Shown: positions 24,114 to 33,501, numbered from the stretch's first letter. The stretch is 39,392 nucleotides of DNA from an uncultured Bacteroidales bacterium (GCA_902784425.1 CACZUS010000020.1:1-39392), one strand, 5' to 3'. Made by a program: numbers and translations. The notes: a model not told the origin generated them from the sequence alone.

Positions 24114-24121
24114 CAAAGATA
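24114..24121 (-). promoter_or_regulatory. Promoter -7 element (TATCTTTG) upstream of the frameshifted small ORF
   Basis: Exact TAnnTTTG match 27 bases upstream of the ATG at 24086. It lies downstream of the terminator at 24161-24195, so it would start a separate transcript. Confidence 0.45.
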
Positions 24122-24160
24122 GGCATCCTGTAGCATGGTGGATAGTTGAACCGTAGAGTA

Positions 24161-24195
24161 AAAACAAAAAAACGGCATCCCAAAGGGATGCCGTT
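24161..24195 (-). terminator. Strong intrinsic terminator after the third radical SAM cassette
   Basis: An 11-bp stem (AACGGCATCCC 24171-24181 with GGGATGCCGTT 24185-24195) and a 3-base loop, followed on the minus strand by TTTTTGTTTT. It ends the transcript carrying the enzyme at 24449-25762 and the 53-residue peptide. Confidence 0.92.
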
Positions 24196-24265
24196 TGATT
24201 GACGGTATATTGAGGTATGGCCCACAAAGGCCATCCCAGGTCATTACAATAACTACGCTGCGCCT

Positions 24266-24427
24266 TTACTTTTCGGATATGCAAGAACATACATACCTGT
24301 CAGGGGCAACCCTGGTTTCAAAATCGATAGTTCGACCAATGCTTGTTGTCGTTACGTTTGAACAAAAGCCTTGCTGTCCTTGGGTGTAACGGCCCTGCAG
24401 TGATTGATTTGATTTGATTACTCTCAT
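24266..24427 (-). CDS. Short Cys-containing peptide, 53 aa, possible RiPP precursor
   Basis: ORF of 53 residues starting MRVIKSNQSLQGRYTQGQQG, 22 bases after the radical SAM enzyme stop and before a strong terminator. It contains three Cys, one in GFCSNVTTTS and two in YVCSCISEK at the end. Together with a SPASM enzyme this suggests thioether crosslinks (ranthipeptide or sactipeptide-like). It is not related to the aromatic-x-Asp precursors. AGAGAAGA precedes the ATG as a weak ribosome site. It may also be a chance ORF, but its placement in the transcript supports it. Confidence 0.6.
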   Translation of the reverse strand: MRVIKSNQSLQGRYTQGQQGFCSNVTTTSIGRTIDFETRVAPDRYVCSCISEK

Positions 24428-24448
24428 TCTTCTCTGATATTTAATGAA

Positions 24449-25762
24449 TTAAACAATTGTATTTCTATGATAAATATTCTCGACATAAAGATCTAGGTTG
24501 TCTTTTTCGAAGATGCATTGCTTTTTGCCTTCCAACCTGAATTTCTTACAGCCACCATTGCATATTGGCAACACCTTGCATTGCAAACATTCGTTATCGT
24601 CCAGCACCGAGACATTTCTAAAGGCCAGGTATTGTGGCTCTTTTGATTGATGAATCCCATCACGCACATGACCGACAGAGACTTCCGGCTTGTAGTCGTG
24701 GACACATAAATAAATGTTTCCAAGGGGGTCTATCGTGTAGTAACCCGGATTGTCAGCCTCGCAAAATCGAAAGTCAACCGCTTCGCACCTGTTTTCAACA
24801 TGATATCCTTTTTCATGCGCCATCTTTATCAGCGCAAAGATACCTTTGTAGGGAGAACTTCCTGCTTTTTTCTCAGAGAACTCTTTCCAACCAGAGGTCT
24901 CGGTGGAATAAATCCATCTAAAAAAGATGGAGGAATGCTCTTTTACCACATCGGGCAACTCGTTCAGGAGTGTCTCGATGGATTCATAGTTCTCATCAGA
25001 TAGATTCACCCTTATCCTCAGAGGGAGGTGGCTCTTGGAATGGGTGCAGTAATTCACGATGTTTTCTACATTTTTTTTATACGACCCCTCTCCGTTGGAA
25101 AAACGCTTCATTTTGTTGTGATAGGCTTCAGACCCATCAAAAGTCACCTGCACGTTGAACACCTGGCATCTCTCCAATGTTTCAACCACTTCGGGGGTCA
25201 ACAAACATCCATTGGTAGTAATGCCAGCTTGATAATCGATATGGGAAGCACTGCAATGAGCAATAAAAGCCTCGGACAGCATTTCGATGCTCTTCATGTT
25301 AAGTAGAGGCTCGCCACCAAACCAATTGACGGAAAGCATTCGTTTCCCGTCAAGGTTGTTGACAACCCAATCTTTGACTTGATTTGCAGTAGTTACCTTC
25401 ATGCTCAAACCGTTTTTGTTTTCGTAACAGTAAGGGCATGACAAATTACATGCCAAAGATGTGAGAATGGACAGAGATAATGCAGATTGATCGAAATGGG
25501 ACCTGTTATAATGGAACTTATAATAGTCCAACTCGTTCGCGGATTCTGGGATGGCATATCTCATTCCCACCAACATCCGGCCAAACTCTGTTTCAGGATC
25601 AATGGAACCACGTTCAATTATGACAAGGTCTTCGTTATCCAGTTCAACCAATTGTTTGTACAATAAGTTGTATAGGAGAACGATTCCGTTTTCCGTGGAA
25701 CACAGGACGTTGTATCTTGATGCTACGAATCCCTTAACCCTTATTTCAGCGTTCAACAGCAT
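24449..25762 (-). CDS. Radical SAM/SPASM peptide maturase 4
   Basis: Protein of 437 residues from the ATG at 25762. An upstream GTG at 25798 overlaps the promoter and is unlikely. The N-terminal 90 residues (SRYNVLCSTENGIVLLYNLL, EDLVIIERG) form the small domain common before the barrel in Cys-peptide maturases. The cluster motif is CNLSCPYC (Cys 105, 109, 112), then NWFGGEPLL, GITTNGCLL and QVTFDGSE. The SPASM region has YLCVHDY, CLQCKVLPICNGGC and KQCIFEKDN. The following 53-residue peptide is its likely substrate. It belongs to a different branch from enzymes 1 to 3. It has its own promoter and terminator but lies directly downstream of the signalling cluster. Confidence 0.9.
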   Translation of the reverse strand: MLLNAEIRVKGFVASRYNVLCSTENGIVLLYNLLYKQLVELDNEDLVIIERGSIDPETEFGRMLVGMRYAIPESANELDYYKFHYNRSHFDQSALSLSILTSLACNLSCPYCYENKNGLSMKVTTANQVKDWVVNNLDGKRMLSVNWFGGEPLLNMKSIEMLSEAFIAHCSASHIDYQAGITTNGCLLTPEVVETLERCQVFNVQVTFDGSEAYHNKMKRFSNGEGSYKKNVENIVNYCTHSKSHLPLRIRVNLSDENYESIETLLNELPDVVKEHSSIFFRWIYSTETSGWKEFSEKKAGSSPYKGIFALIKMAHEKGYHVENRCEAVDFRFCEADNPGYYTIDPLGNIYLCVHDYKPEVSVGHVRDGIHQSKEPQYLAFRNVSVLDDNECLQCKVLPICNGGCKKFRLEGKKQCIFEKDNLDLYVENIYHRNTIV

Positions 25763-25787
25763 TGTCTTGGCGCGATGTTTTGGACTG

Positions 25788-25795
25788 CAAAAATA
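25788..25795 (-). promoter_or_regulatory. Promoter -7 element (TATTTTTG) of the third radical SAM cassette
   Basis: Exact TAnnTTTG match 25 bases upstream of the ATG at 25762. It decides the start of the enzyme. It suggests the cassette can be transcribed separately from the genes upstream. A TTTTG lies about 22 bases further upstream. Confidence 0.65.
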
Positions 25796-25800
25796 CACTA

Positions 25801-26463
25801 TTATTCACTAACTCCCTTCAAAAGGTCATTTAACCTATCCCAATCTTCGGCATATTCGGAACTGCTTTGACATGATTCGTACTTTTTCAGAAAGGCATCC
25901 AACTCGTTTTTGAAACCTTGTTCGCATAGGATGTGGTAAGAAGGCGAGTTTACGAGTTCAATTCTTTTATTTGGTACGAGGCATTTTTCTGTAAAATCAT
26001 GAATAACCAAGGGCATAAAAACCGAATTGACGATTCGATTCAGCTTGTCACCTTCCGAATCAGTAAGTATATCAAATACTGGTTCATAAGAATTACCCCA
26101 CCCTTCTTCGTGCATTCCACCATAAGGGAAAAGATAGTTCCACCGGTTGAATTTGTTTTGCGTATTATGGAATCCTTGAGAATGAAAAAGAACAAACGTT
26201 TGTTCTTTTTTCTTTTCACAATCGTCAAACAATACCTGCAGCGAAGCTTTACTTATCTCATCAAACACAAGATAACATCCTTCTGCTGACAAATTAGCAA
26301 CAGGTTGCAGAATAATACGGTATTCTTTATTTGTAACGCATTTCGCTATAGGATTGTCTTCATTAGGGTATGAATCCTCGTTCCAGTTAACTCGTTTTCT
26401 AATTTCGAACGGCATCCCCGAATCCCAACTATAATAGTTAGTCAATAACACTACTCTCTTCAT
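25801..26463 (-). CDS. Unknown protein, 220 aa, end of the signalling cluster
   Basis: Starts at the ATG at 26463 (MKRVVLLTNYYSWDSGMPF), which overlaps the end of the kinase-like gene by 26 bases and has GAAGGAAA in front. A longer reading from 26553 is just overlap with the upstream gene. Strands and helices alternate: RVVLLTNYY, YRIILQPVANL, CYLVFDE, TFVLFHSQGFHN and FMPLVIHDF, like a Rossmann or alpha/beta-hydrolase-type fold. FHSQG might be a nucleophile-like loop, but no full triad is evident. I recognise no family. The overlap points to coupled translation with the LRR-kinase-like protein, so it may be its effector. Confidence 0.65.
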   Translation of the reverse strand: MKRVVLLTNYYSWDSGMPFEIRKRVNWNEDSYPNEDNPIAKCVTNKEYRIILQPVANLSAEGCYLVFDEISKASLQVLFDDCEKKKEQTFVLFHSQGFHNTQNKFNRWNYLFPYGGMHEEGWGNSYEPVFDILTDSEGDKLNRIVNSVFMPLVIHDFTEKCLVPNKRIELVNSPSYHILCEQGFKNELDAFLKKYESCQSSSEYAEDWDRLNDLLKGVSE

Positions 26464-29400
26464 TTTTCCTTCTTGCTTGATGTAATAAATAATTGATGAT
26501 GTACTTGTTTCTGTTTTCGACAAATGCATAAAGAACCGAAGACAGATCGGCAAAACAAACAGATGGCGGTAAAGTCAAAGAGTGGGAACCACGCCCGCTT
26601 GTGACAACTAATCGTTTGGCCATGCCAGACCATTTATTGAGTTTTTTGGTAATAAGGTCTTCGTCGTTTTTATACATTCGTTCCAGGATGCCATAGTGTA
26701 TTAAAACCATGGCGTTTCGTGTATTCGTTTCAATATACTCCTCAACCTTCTCAATAAGACTTTGATTAAAATCTTTGGGAGCAAGAGGGATTGAGGATGC
26801 ATTGGGAACAAGCACGTTGGTTGATTCAAATAATGCACTTACAGGAATAGGACCTCCACATTTGGCATCCGACTTGCCTTCAACGCCTTTCAATTGATGT
26901 TTTTGGATTCTCTCGTCTATTACAACCACGCGGTTGTGATAAGCCTCAAATATTTCTTGTTTTATCCTTTTTGCATCTTTATCTTTTTTTATTTTTATTG
27001 TTCTCAAATAATTGACAATTGGTCTTTTTTTTCCAACAGAAAGGGTTTGAAACCCTGGTAGTTTTGCGCTTGAATGACTGGAAAGGTTTTCCACCCAGGC
27101 TTCCATTATTTCGTCGTCTTTGTAATGTAGAGCTTGTTTCCATTTCACTTGATGATTGTTTTTGTCTCCATGGTTGAGAAAGACTACATGGTTCGGGACT
27201 GGTTCCCCATTATCATCATCAACATCGATTTTGCCATCGATGCGTATCTTAGAATTGTTGGGATTTATTAGTTTAATTTCTGTTTTATAATAATGATCCC
27301 ATACTAACTCTTTCAATTGCGGGATAGGGTTATCCTTATCGATGCCAACAAGTATTTTAGTTATTTTAGCCGATTCATCACGGCTAATCTTTAGTTTGCG
27401 TATTGGTAGTAATGTTTTGCACACATTGTTTTCTGAAAGAAGTTCTTCTGCTTCTTTGGTGATGCTATCATTATAAACCAGGAACTGGTGTGCATACGAT
27501 TTGCCAGATTTCATGTCTTGAACAAACTGGTCTGTACCAACAATAAGAAGGCCATAATTAAACAATGCCTTTTGGTTGGGATTGATACCCCAATCGCCTA
27601 CAAGCAATATTTCCTTTGGCTTTGGCAGAAAAAAGCGATACCCTAGTTTCCCACCTTTGTTTATCGCTCTAAGAATTGTTAGGGTTGTATGCTCGTCATT
27701 ATGGTATTCATCATTATCATTAAAACCGTAAATATACGAATCAATCTTTGAGATGTTGATTTGACGCAAAAAAGCTGCCGAAGCTTCCATTTCAATCAAA
27801 CCAAGACCACGGGTGCGCAGATTGTTGTGCTCGTCAATAATAGAATCATTGATTTGTTTATTTTGTTTTTCAACCAAGTGTTTTATATTGTCTTCTTTTA
27901 TTCCATTGTCAATTTCAACACAATAGTATTCACGATATTCTGGGAAGTCGCCATCTTCTGAAAAATCATCTAAAAAATCTATTGTAAACGTCACACGATC
28001 ATTCTCACTTCGACCTATTGAAGCATGTTTTGCCGTGTTACGTATAATGTTCTCAATGATGTTATAAAAAGCCTGGTTGGCCAACACGTCACTTGGGAAA
28101 GCCACAGCAATGTCGTTCTGCCCATTTAGGGGTTTCCCGTTATAGAACAGTTGGAATTTGTATTCAAATCCTTGAACACCTGCGATGTGGTTGAGCAGTA
28201 GTCTCACTTGATCCAACTCTCTAAAAACATCACTATAAAAGTTTTTTGCAACCAAGATGCTCGGCACTCCAAAAGTCACTTCCGACAAATAATCCATACG
28301 ATTCTTCATGTATCTATTGAAGTAGGCCAGTTGTTGTCCGCTCTTTATTTTTATCTTGAAGATAGGATTAAAACCATAATCACTTGATGCAAGTTTTTTA
28401 ATACTCCGATAAAAACTATCTCCCGTGAATTCGCTTAGGACATGGGAGCCGATGTTGTGGCTTAAATTTCTATTGTTTACTTGATTAACGGCGGCACCCA
28501 CAGCCTTCTCCCTGTTCTTGTACATCCTAATACCTGCTTGGATTTGAGCTGAAAGTCTGTTCAGGAATTGCCTGAGTTGTCGCAGATATGACACAATACA
28601 TTCTTTGTTTGCAACTTTTGTACTGTTAATGCCTACATTGGCCCATAAAGAATAATCGTGATCCATCTTTTCGCCATAATTACCAATATAGAAAAAATTA
28701 GTGATGGCATCGTCGGAATAAGAATTCAATGCCATAAAATAGTCTTTTTTCGCATCAATTATCTCATTCGTATCGCTGTCCCCTAGTTTACCCAAAAAAT
28801 GAATACTCTCTCCAATCGGTCTATCATTTGGTCCATCATTGTGATTTCTTATTATTGGATAGAATTGAGGTAAGACAGGTTCGCTTTTATAGCAGCAATA
28901 TTCAACAATGTTACCAACCGGCGCAAACTCTTGCTTGTTGTTTTTCAAAATATAAATCAATGAATCCATGTCAAAAACTGGATTGTTTTTGTTTTCATCA
29001 GGTCTCTTGTCTGTTACAATGCGGTTTATATAATCAACATAGACATTGATGCTAAAAGGTTGGTTTTCGCCTATATTGTTGAAAATATGAAGGCATTGGA
29101 CAAAGCCAAATCTCGTTGACATAAGGTAGTTTTTAAACCACCGTAAGGAATTATACAATGTGCCGTTAAAACTTTTCGGGTAGATTATGTCCAAACCATC
29201 TGCAAAGTCAACAACAATCGGAGCAAATGCCCTTTCGGCAAAATAGTCAACAAAACTTGGTTTTTTAGGCATATTGAGCTCCTGTCCGGAATGCTCAGAT
29301 AACTTATTTAGATAGGGATGCACCATTTCTATATCGCTCGACACCCCTGCATCTTTCAAAAGAGAAGGGTTGTTGATGCTTATTTGCTTAAGGTTACGAC

Positions 29401-29923
29401 ATTCAGCCATGGCATTATCTCCAATACTTCGTGCATTTTCTATGCTAATTGTTGTTAGGCACACACAGCCCTTAAAGGCTTCATTGCCAATTGATTCAAC
29501 CATATCAATGGCGACAGTTGACAGTTTTGTGCAACCCTCAAACGCATTATCGCCAATTGATTCTATTGATGTCGAACTCAATTCCATCAGTTCTGAACAT
29601 CCTCGAAAGGAATTCTCTCTGATTTCGGTAACGGAAGATAAGTCAATAGCCTTTAGATTAGTGCATCCTTCAAATGCATTAGATGCAATTCCCTTAATTT
29701 GGTAGATTTCTCCGTTACAATCAATATGTTTTGGAATGATTATTTGACTCGGGCAGTCACATTGGTAAAGCCCCATGCAATACAAACCTACTGTCCGCTC
29801 ACTCGATTTGAACAAAAGTCCATAACCGGATTTGTGTTTTGAATGAAAATACATTTCGGAGTCGGTTGTCTCCTTGAGACAAACGGTTGTAAAGTCTTTA
29901 CTATTGTTCAAATCGTTAGCCAT
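26438..29923 (-). CDS. Soluble LRR / histidine-kinase-like ATPase, 1161 aa
   Basis: Large cytoplasmic protein without signal peptide or TM segments. Residues about 75-190 hold five BspA-type leucine-rich repeats (NAFEGCTNLKAIDL, SFRGCSELMEL, NAFEGCTKLSTV). About residue 484, LSHNIGSHVLSE resembles a histidine-kinase dimerisation helix with His. The GHKL ATPase follows: NIIENIIRNTAKHAS (N box, about 620), VEIDNGIKED (G1-type, about 667) and RTRGLGLIEME (G2, about 701). After this comes a receiver-like region (EILLVGDWG) and a C-terminal alpha/beta domain (NRVVVIDERIQ, NAMVLIHYGIL, KRLVVTSGRG) of unknown family. The LRR part may sense a ligand. Neighbour genes encode a receiver-like protein, a SecB-like fusion and a ClpX-like ATPase. 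The domain order is unusual for a two-component kinase. Confidence 0.75.
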   Translation of the reverse strand: MANDLNNSKDFTTVCLKETTDSEMYFHSKHKSGYGLLFKSSERTVGLYCMGLYQCDCPSQIIIPKHIDCNGEIYQIKGIASNAFEGCTNLKAIDLSSVTEIRENSFRGCSELMELSSTSIESIGDNAFEGCTKLSTVAIDMVESIGNEAFKGCVCLTTISIENARSIGDNAMAECRNLKQISINNPSLLKDAGVSSDIEMVHPYLNKLSEHSGQELNMPKKPSFVDYFAERAFAPIVVDFADGLDIIYPKSFNGTLYNSLRWFKNYLMSTRFGFVQCLHIFNNIGENQPFSINVYVDYINRIVTDKRPDENKNNPVFDMDSLIYILKNNKQEFAPVGNIVEYCCYKSEPVLPQFYPIIRNHNDGPNDRPIGESIHFLGKLGDSDTNEIIDAKKDYFMALNSYSDDAITNFFYIGNYGEKMDHDYSLWANVGINSTKVANKECIVSYLRQLRQFLNRLSAQIQAGIRMYKNREKAVGAAVNQVNNRNLSHNIGSHVLSEFTGDSFYRSIKKLASSDYGFNPIFKIKIKSGQQLAYFNRYMKNRMDYLSEVTFGVPSILVAKNFYSDVFRELDQVRLLLNHIAGVQGFEYKFQLFYNGKPLNGQNDIAVAFPSDVLANQAFYNIIENIIRNTAKHASIGRSENDRVTFTIDFLDDFSEDGDFPEYREYYCVEIDNGIKEDNIKHLVEKQNKQINDSIIDEHNNLRTRGLGLIEMEASAAFLRQINISKIDSYIYGFNDNDEYHNDEHTTLTILRAINKGGKLGYRFFLPKPKEILLVGDWGINPNQKALFNYGLLIVGTDQFVQDMKSGKSYAHQFLVYNDSITKEAEELLSENNVCKTLLPIRKLKISRDESAKITKILVGIDKDNPIPQLKELVWDHYYKTEIKLINPNNSKIRIDGKIDVDDDNGEPVPNHVVFLNHGDKNNHQVKWKQALHYKDDEIMEAWVENLSSHSSAKLPGFQTLSVGKKRPIVNYLRTIKIKKDKDAKRIKQEIFEAYHNRVVVIDERIQKHQLKGVEGKSDAKCGGPIPVSALFESTNVLVPNASSIPLAPKDFNQSLIEKVEEYIETNTRNAMVLIHYGILERMYKNDEDLITKKLNKWSGMAKRLVVTSGRGSHSLTLPPSVCFADLSSVLYAFVENRNKYIINYLLHQARRKNEESSVID

Positions 29924-29938
29924 TTCAATACTATTTAA

Positions 29939-31162
29939 TTAATTATTATTGTTATTGGCACCATCCTTGATGATAACACTGTAATTCTCGCTACTTGCGC
30001 AGGCAAAAAGGCCATTCCCGAGGTATTGAATATCCCAATAATCGTTCGGCATGACAACTACCCTGAAATTGGCATCCATAACGCCATAACCGTTTATGGC
30101 CTTGTACTGGATGTAGGGTGACACGTTCTCCTCTGGATCTCTAAGGACATAGACGTTGTCAGCATAGGCACAGTCATCGTAAAAGCAGAAATCGCTCATG
30201 AGGCTTCCGTTTTGGTCAATGCCTCTTAGTACGCCATCTTTTTGACAGAGAATCAACACTTTGCCGTAGGTGTCAACAAAAGCCATCTGGTCATAAATGG
30301 CGGAGACAGTCATATTGCCTTTCTTGTCGAACAAGCCATAATGGGGCATTCCTATCGAGTCGCGTCTTTCCAGAATGACGGGCTGCTCAAAATCATAGCT
30401 GTTATCATAGTCGCGATGCAACACGCCAGGAGATAATGACTCACACCAACTGTCACTCCATGGACGGCTTGGGCTTCCGAAATCTTTGATTTCAATGTCG
30501 TCATACTCAACGGGCAAAACGATTTCGCCAGCCTCATTGATGATTCCGACCTTGCCATGAAGACCAGGAACGAGTGACAAGCCACCACGGAACACGAAGT
30601 CAAAGTATTGATAGTTTTCACTATAATCATGGCGGAGATAAGCCGAGTCGATTTCAAACTGGAAGGGAATGGCTACCTGTCCGGTCTTGACATTGACAAA
30701 CCCCAGTTTTAGTTCATTGTTGAGACATGCGGCCAGTCCGCTAATAGGGTCGCTTTCCCAAGCCATGATATACTGAGGTTCCACGAGTACATTGCCCGAA
30801 ACGGGGTCAATGAACCCATACAGGCTGTCATTGCACACCATTACGGAGCCTTCGCTGGAATTGAGCATGATTTCACAAAGAGAGCTGCCGTAGTCTTGGG
30901 CATATACTTTGTCGTAACAACCTACAACTTTTCTAAGCTCTTTGTTGAATATTTCAACCCTGCCATTTTTAGCATCGCGGGTGTTCAGAGTTTCCGTCAG
31001 AAAATTGCCGGCTTTTTTCAGCCTAATTTCTTCGTGTTTGTCCATGCCCCAGCTAACAGCCCAAGAGAGGCCATAGCCTAAGAAAAAGAGAACTATGCCG
31101 CAACAAACGACATACAAGTACTTTCTGATGATCAACATCGTGCGCTTTGTTTTGAGTTTCAT
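29939..31162 (-). CDS. WG-repeat protein with N-terminal membrane anchor, 407 aa
   Basis: One hydrophobic segment at about residues 12-35 (YLYVVCCGIVLFFLGYGLSW) anchors or exports the protein. The rest contains at least five WG-type repeats (GFID.SGNVLVEPQY, GFVNVKTGQVAIPF, GIINEAGEIVLPVEYDD, GLFDKKGNMTVSAIYD, GVMDANFRVVVMPNDY). These likely form a beta-propeller-like binding domain on the outer side of the membrane. The C-terminus ends in five Asn. It lies 15 bases before the LRR-kinase-like gene and has a promoter-like element at 31206-31213. It may be the sensor or ligand-binding component of the cluster. Confidence 0.8.
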   Translation of the reverse strand: MKLKTKRTMLIIRKYLYVVCCGIVLFFLGYGLSWAVSWGMDKHEEIRLKKAGNFLTETLNTRDAKNGRVEIFNKELRKVVGCYDKVYAQDYGSSLCEIMLNSSEGSVMVCNDSLYGFIDPVSGNVLVEPQYIMAWESDPISGLAACLNNELKLGFVNVKTGQVAIPFQFEIDSAYLRHDYSENYQYFDFVFRGGLSLVPGLHGKVGIINEAGEIVLPVEYDDIEIKDFGSPSRPWSDSWCESLSPGVLHRDYDNSYDFEQPVILERRDSIGMPHYGLFDKKGNMTVSAIYDQMAFVDTYGKVLILCQKDGVLRGIDQNGSLMSDFCFYDDCAYADNVYVLRDPEENVSPYIQYKAINGYGVMDANFRVVVMPNDYWDIQYLGNGLFACASSENYSVIIKDGANNNNN

Positions 31163-31205
31163 TGTTCTAAAGATTTAGTTGTTAATACTACGTAAACTGT
31201 GAGCA

Positions 31206-31213
31206 CAAAATTA
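31206..31213 (-). promoter_or_regulatory. Internal promoter -7 element (TAATTTTG)
   Basis: Exact TAnnTTTG match on the minus strand in the 94-base gap before the WG-repeat gene. No clear -33 element is visible. Confidence 0.4.
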
Positions 31214-31256
31214 AGTACTTGGCTATTCTGGGGGGTAGTGTAATGCTTAGGGGAAT

Positions 31257-33464
31257 TTAGTAATCGAAATCCAACTGAGCGATTTTCTCCTCTGATGAAA
31301 AATCAAAGGCGGCAGCCCCTTTCCTTTCAATGGCATATACAAAGGATTTTTCCTCGTCTGTAAGTTGAATGCTGTCATCAAGATCATATTTACAATGAAA
31401 CTCAATAGAATAATGCAACGGGTCCTCTAAACATTTGGATTGGTTATTAGACGTTCCATCTCTATATTCACTACTTATAGCTCTACAAACTAAATCTTCA
31501 TCATAAAATGTAATGTCATTGATTCTAGGGTCGGCTTTGATGAGTTGTGCCATGATGTCATAATGTTTGACAAAAAGCCTTCCATACAAGAAAAACCTCC
31601 TAAGTATTAGCCTTTTAATAATGTTCTTAATGTCCGTTGCGTTGAGTTGCTCGCCTTGGATGACCTTTGTTTTCATCTCGCATCTGTTATTTCCCAGTCC
31701 AATGTATCTGCCGATATAATTCTTAGTTCTCGTGCAGACTTTATCATAAGACACCCAATCGTTACGATAGCAACTAGCGTTTTCTTTGAGAAAATGCTTA
31801 ATCAACTCCAATGAAACCATTCTGACAGCATCTTCCATGTCCCTATAATTATTAATGTAATAATAACAGGACACCTCTTCTTTCACAGCTTTCAATTTTA
31901 TGTTTTCACCATAATTACTCACTTTCTTCACATATTTATACATTTCCCTGAATGTTTTACAACAATTATACTCATCTAATGGTGCAAGATCTGTTGAGTT
32001 TTTCTGATAAGCTTCTTTGATGCCGTAAAGGAATTTGTCAATTGACTCGTCGGTAGCAAAAATGTCTTCTTTCAAGCGGATGTCTTTCAGGCTGTCATTG
32101 TAATAACCTTTGAGACGAGAGTGTAGATCGCGTGTCACATTTGTCGCGATGTAATACATGGTGGGAGAGTTTTGCCGCCATCTGGCCTCTTCGATAACAT
32201 CGAAACCTAGAGCGACTAACTCGCCTTTGGCCCATATTTCAATGTCACAGACAACAACTTTGAATGGGACAGCCTCATCCTCTAATTTTTCAAAGGAATA
32301 AAAGAAGTCAACTGCATTTCTGACGACAATCGGTTCCCTGAACAAATACAGTTGGCCATTTGCGGATTTTTCTTTGTTCTTTTTCACTATATAGTCGACA
32401 AAACGGTTCGCGTCATCATCTTTCTCATTGTCTTCAAGGAAAAGGATTGGAATTTGCTTCTCGCGAGAATCGCAGGTGTAATCACTGATAGTTTTTTGGC
32501 CCTTATATTCTTGTTGTTTTTTAAGTTTGTTGATAAGCGTAATGCTAAACTGTTCCAGGTCTATACTAGGGTTTTCGGCCTTTTTCAACAAATCTTCATT
32601 GCTCCCGAACTCAATTCCAATGGCATATCTAAGCTGCTCTCTGAACATTTGCTTTTCTTCTTCAGAGCAATTACGAGAGCGGTGCTTTATCTGTCGTAAC
32701 ATGCCTAAAGTGTCGCAGTATTGTTCGATGGTGAAATCTAATTGTTTGTCGCTTTTCATATAGTCCATACCGTCAAAAGCGTCCAACAGACTCTTTACAT
32801 TGGACAGCATGAACGGCACGAACTTATGCTGTAACGCTGTCGTTGAGATGATTGTGGCATCGGGCCTAGTTTTAAGGATTGTCTCTTTGGAGCCCATGGA
32901 GGTGAAAACGACAGGAGCCTTCATCCTTTTTTCGTATCTGATGAATTGTTGTACGAGAGTGATTCCTGCATATTCATTGGGCTTGACATCTGACTTTTCA
33001 TGATCCCACTCTAATTCACAGAGAACAATAATCCCATCGATAGCTTGTGAATGTTCGTTGAGTCGTTTTTGAAGCATGTCAAAGCTGGTACATATATCAT
33101 ATTTGTATCTTGTGATCTCTGAAATCAGTTTCTCCTTGTATTGATTCTCTTGTTTCTCAACTATTGTCTTAAGCTTAGAAACATTGTCAACACTATTAGT
33201 TTCCCCAAAGACATTCATTATACTAACAAACAAAGGGTTTTTCCTTATCTTTCCATTCGTCTTGTCGTAGATATATTGCAAACGTATCAGCTTGGGGTCA
33301 TCAGCTTCTTTGATTAAGTGCTCAAAATGCTTTTTTACGTCGCTTTTCTGCTTTCTAATCTTTTCGATTTCTTGATTAGCAGCATCATTGATGCCATCGA
33401 AAGCATCTTTGATGCCGTTTGCACTTGCTTTATTATTCCAGCAAACTATGATGTTCTTTTCCAT
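31257..33464 (-). CDS. Protein with two degenerate receiver-like domains, 735 aa
   Basis: Two alpha/beta regions look like response regulator receivers. The first (residues about 1-215) has NIIVCWNNK, then DGIIVLCELEWDHEKSD at about 140-156 and APVVFTSMGS at about 184-192, but the phospho-acceptor Asp position is Glu. The second (about 335-450) has PILFLEDNEKDD, FKVVVCDIEIWAKG (possible acceptor Asp) and MYYIATN, closer to a true receiver. The C-terminal 290 residues are helical and of unknown family, with KNIIKRLILRRFFLYG. It likely receives a signal from the LRR-kinase-like protein encoded downstream. It has a -7 match upstream at 33494-33501. The two receiver-like domains appear tuned for non-standard signalling. 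Confidence 0.65.
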   Translation of the reverse strand: MEKNIIVCWNNKASANGIKDAFDGINDAANQEIEKIRKQKSDVKKHFEHLIKEADDPKLIRLQYIYDKTNGKIRKNPLFVSIMNVFGETNSVDNVSKLKTIVEKQENQYKEKLISEITRYKYDICTSFDMLQKRLNEHSQAIDGIIVLCELEWDHEKSDVKPNEYAGITLVQQFIRYEKRMKAPVVFTSMGSKETILKTRPDATIISTTALQHKFVPFMLSNVKSLLDAFDGMDYMKSDKQLDFTIEQYCDTLGMLRQIKHRSRNCSEEEKQMFREQLRYAIGIEFGSNEDLLKKAENPSIDLEQFSITLINKLKKQQEYKGQKTISDYTCDSREKQIPILFLEDNEKDDDANRFVDYIVKKNKEKSANGQLYLFREPIVVRNAVDFFYSFEKLEDEAVPFKVVVCDIEIWAKGELVALGFDVIEEARWRQNSPTMYYIATNVTRDLHSRLKGYYNDSLKDIRLKEDIFATDESIDKFLYGIKEAYQKNSTDLAPLDEYNCCKTFREMYKYVKKVSNYGENIKLKAVKEEVSCYYYINNYRDMEDAVRMVSLELIKHFLKENASCYRNDWVSYDKVCTRTKNYIGRYIGLGNNRCEMKTKVIQGEQLNATDIKNIIKRLILRRFFLYGRLFVKHYDIMAQLIKADPRINDITFYDEDLVCRAISSEYRDGTSNNQSKCLEDPLHYSIEFHCKYDLDDSIQLTDEEKSFVYAIERKGAAAFDFSSEEKIAQLDFDY

Positions 33465-33493
33465 TGGTTTAATATTTAATGAGTTATTTCGCG

Positions 33494-33501
33494 CAAAAAT
33501 A
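33494..33501 (-). promoter_or_regulatory. Internal promoter -7 element (TATTTTTG)
   Basis: Exact TAnnTTTG match in the 49-base gap between the SecB-like and receiver-like genes, 30 bases before the ATG at 33464. It may separate the chaperone and signalling genes into two transcripts. Confidence 0.55.

Noticed and set aside
25763..25798. GTG start that would add 12 residues to radical SAM enzyme 4
   Set aside because: It overlaps the -7 promoter element TATTTTTG, and the ATG at 25762 is better placed.
26464..26553. 30-residue extension of the 220-residue protein
   Set aside because: It lies inside the kinase-like gene and has no features; the ATG at 26463 has a ribosome site.
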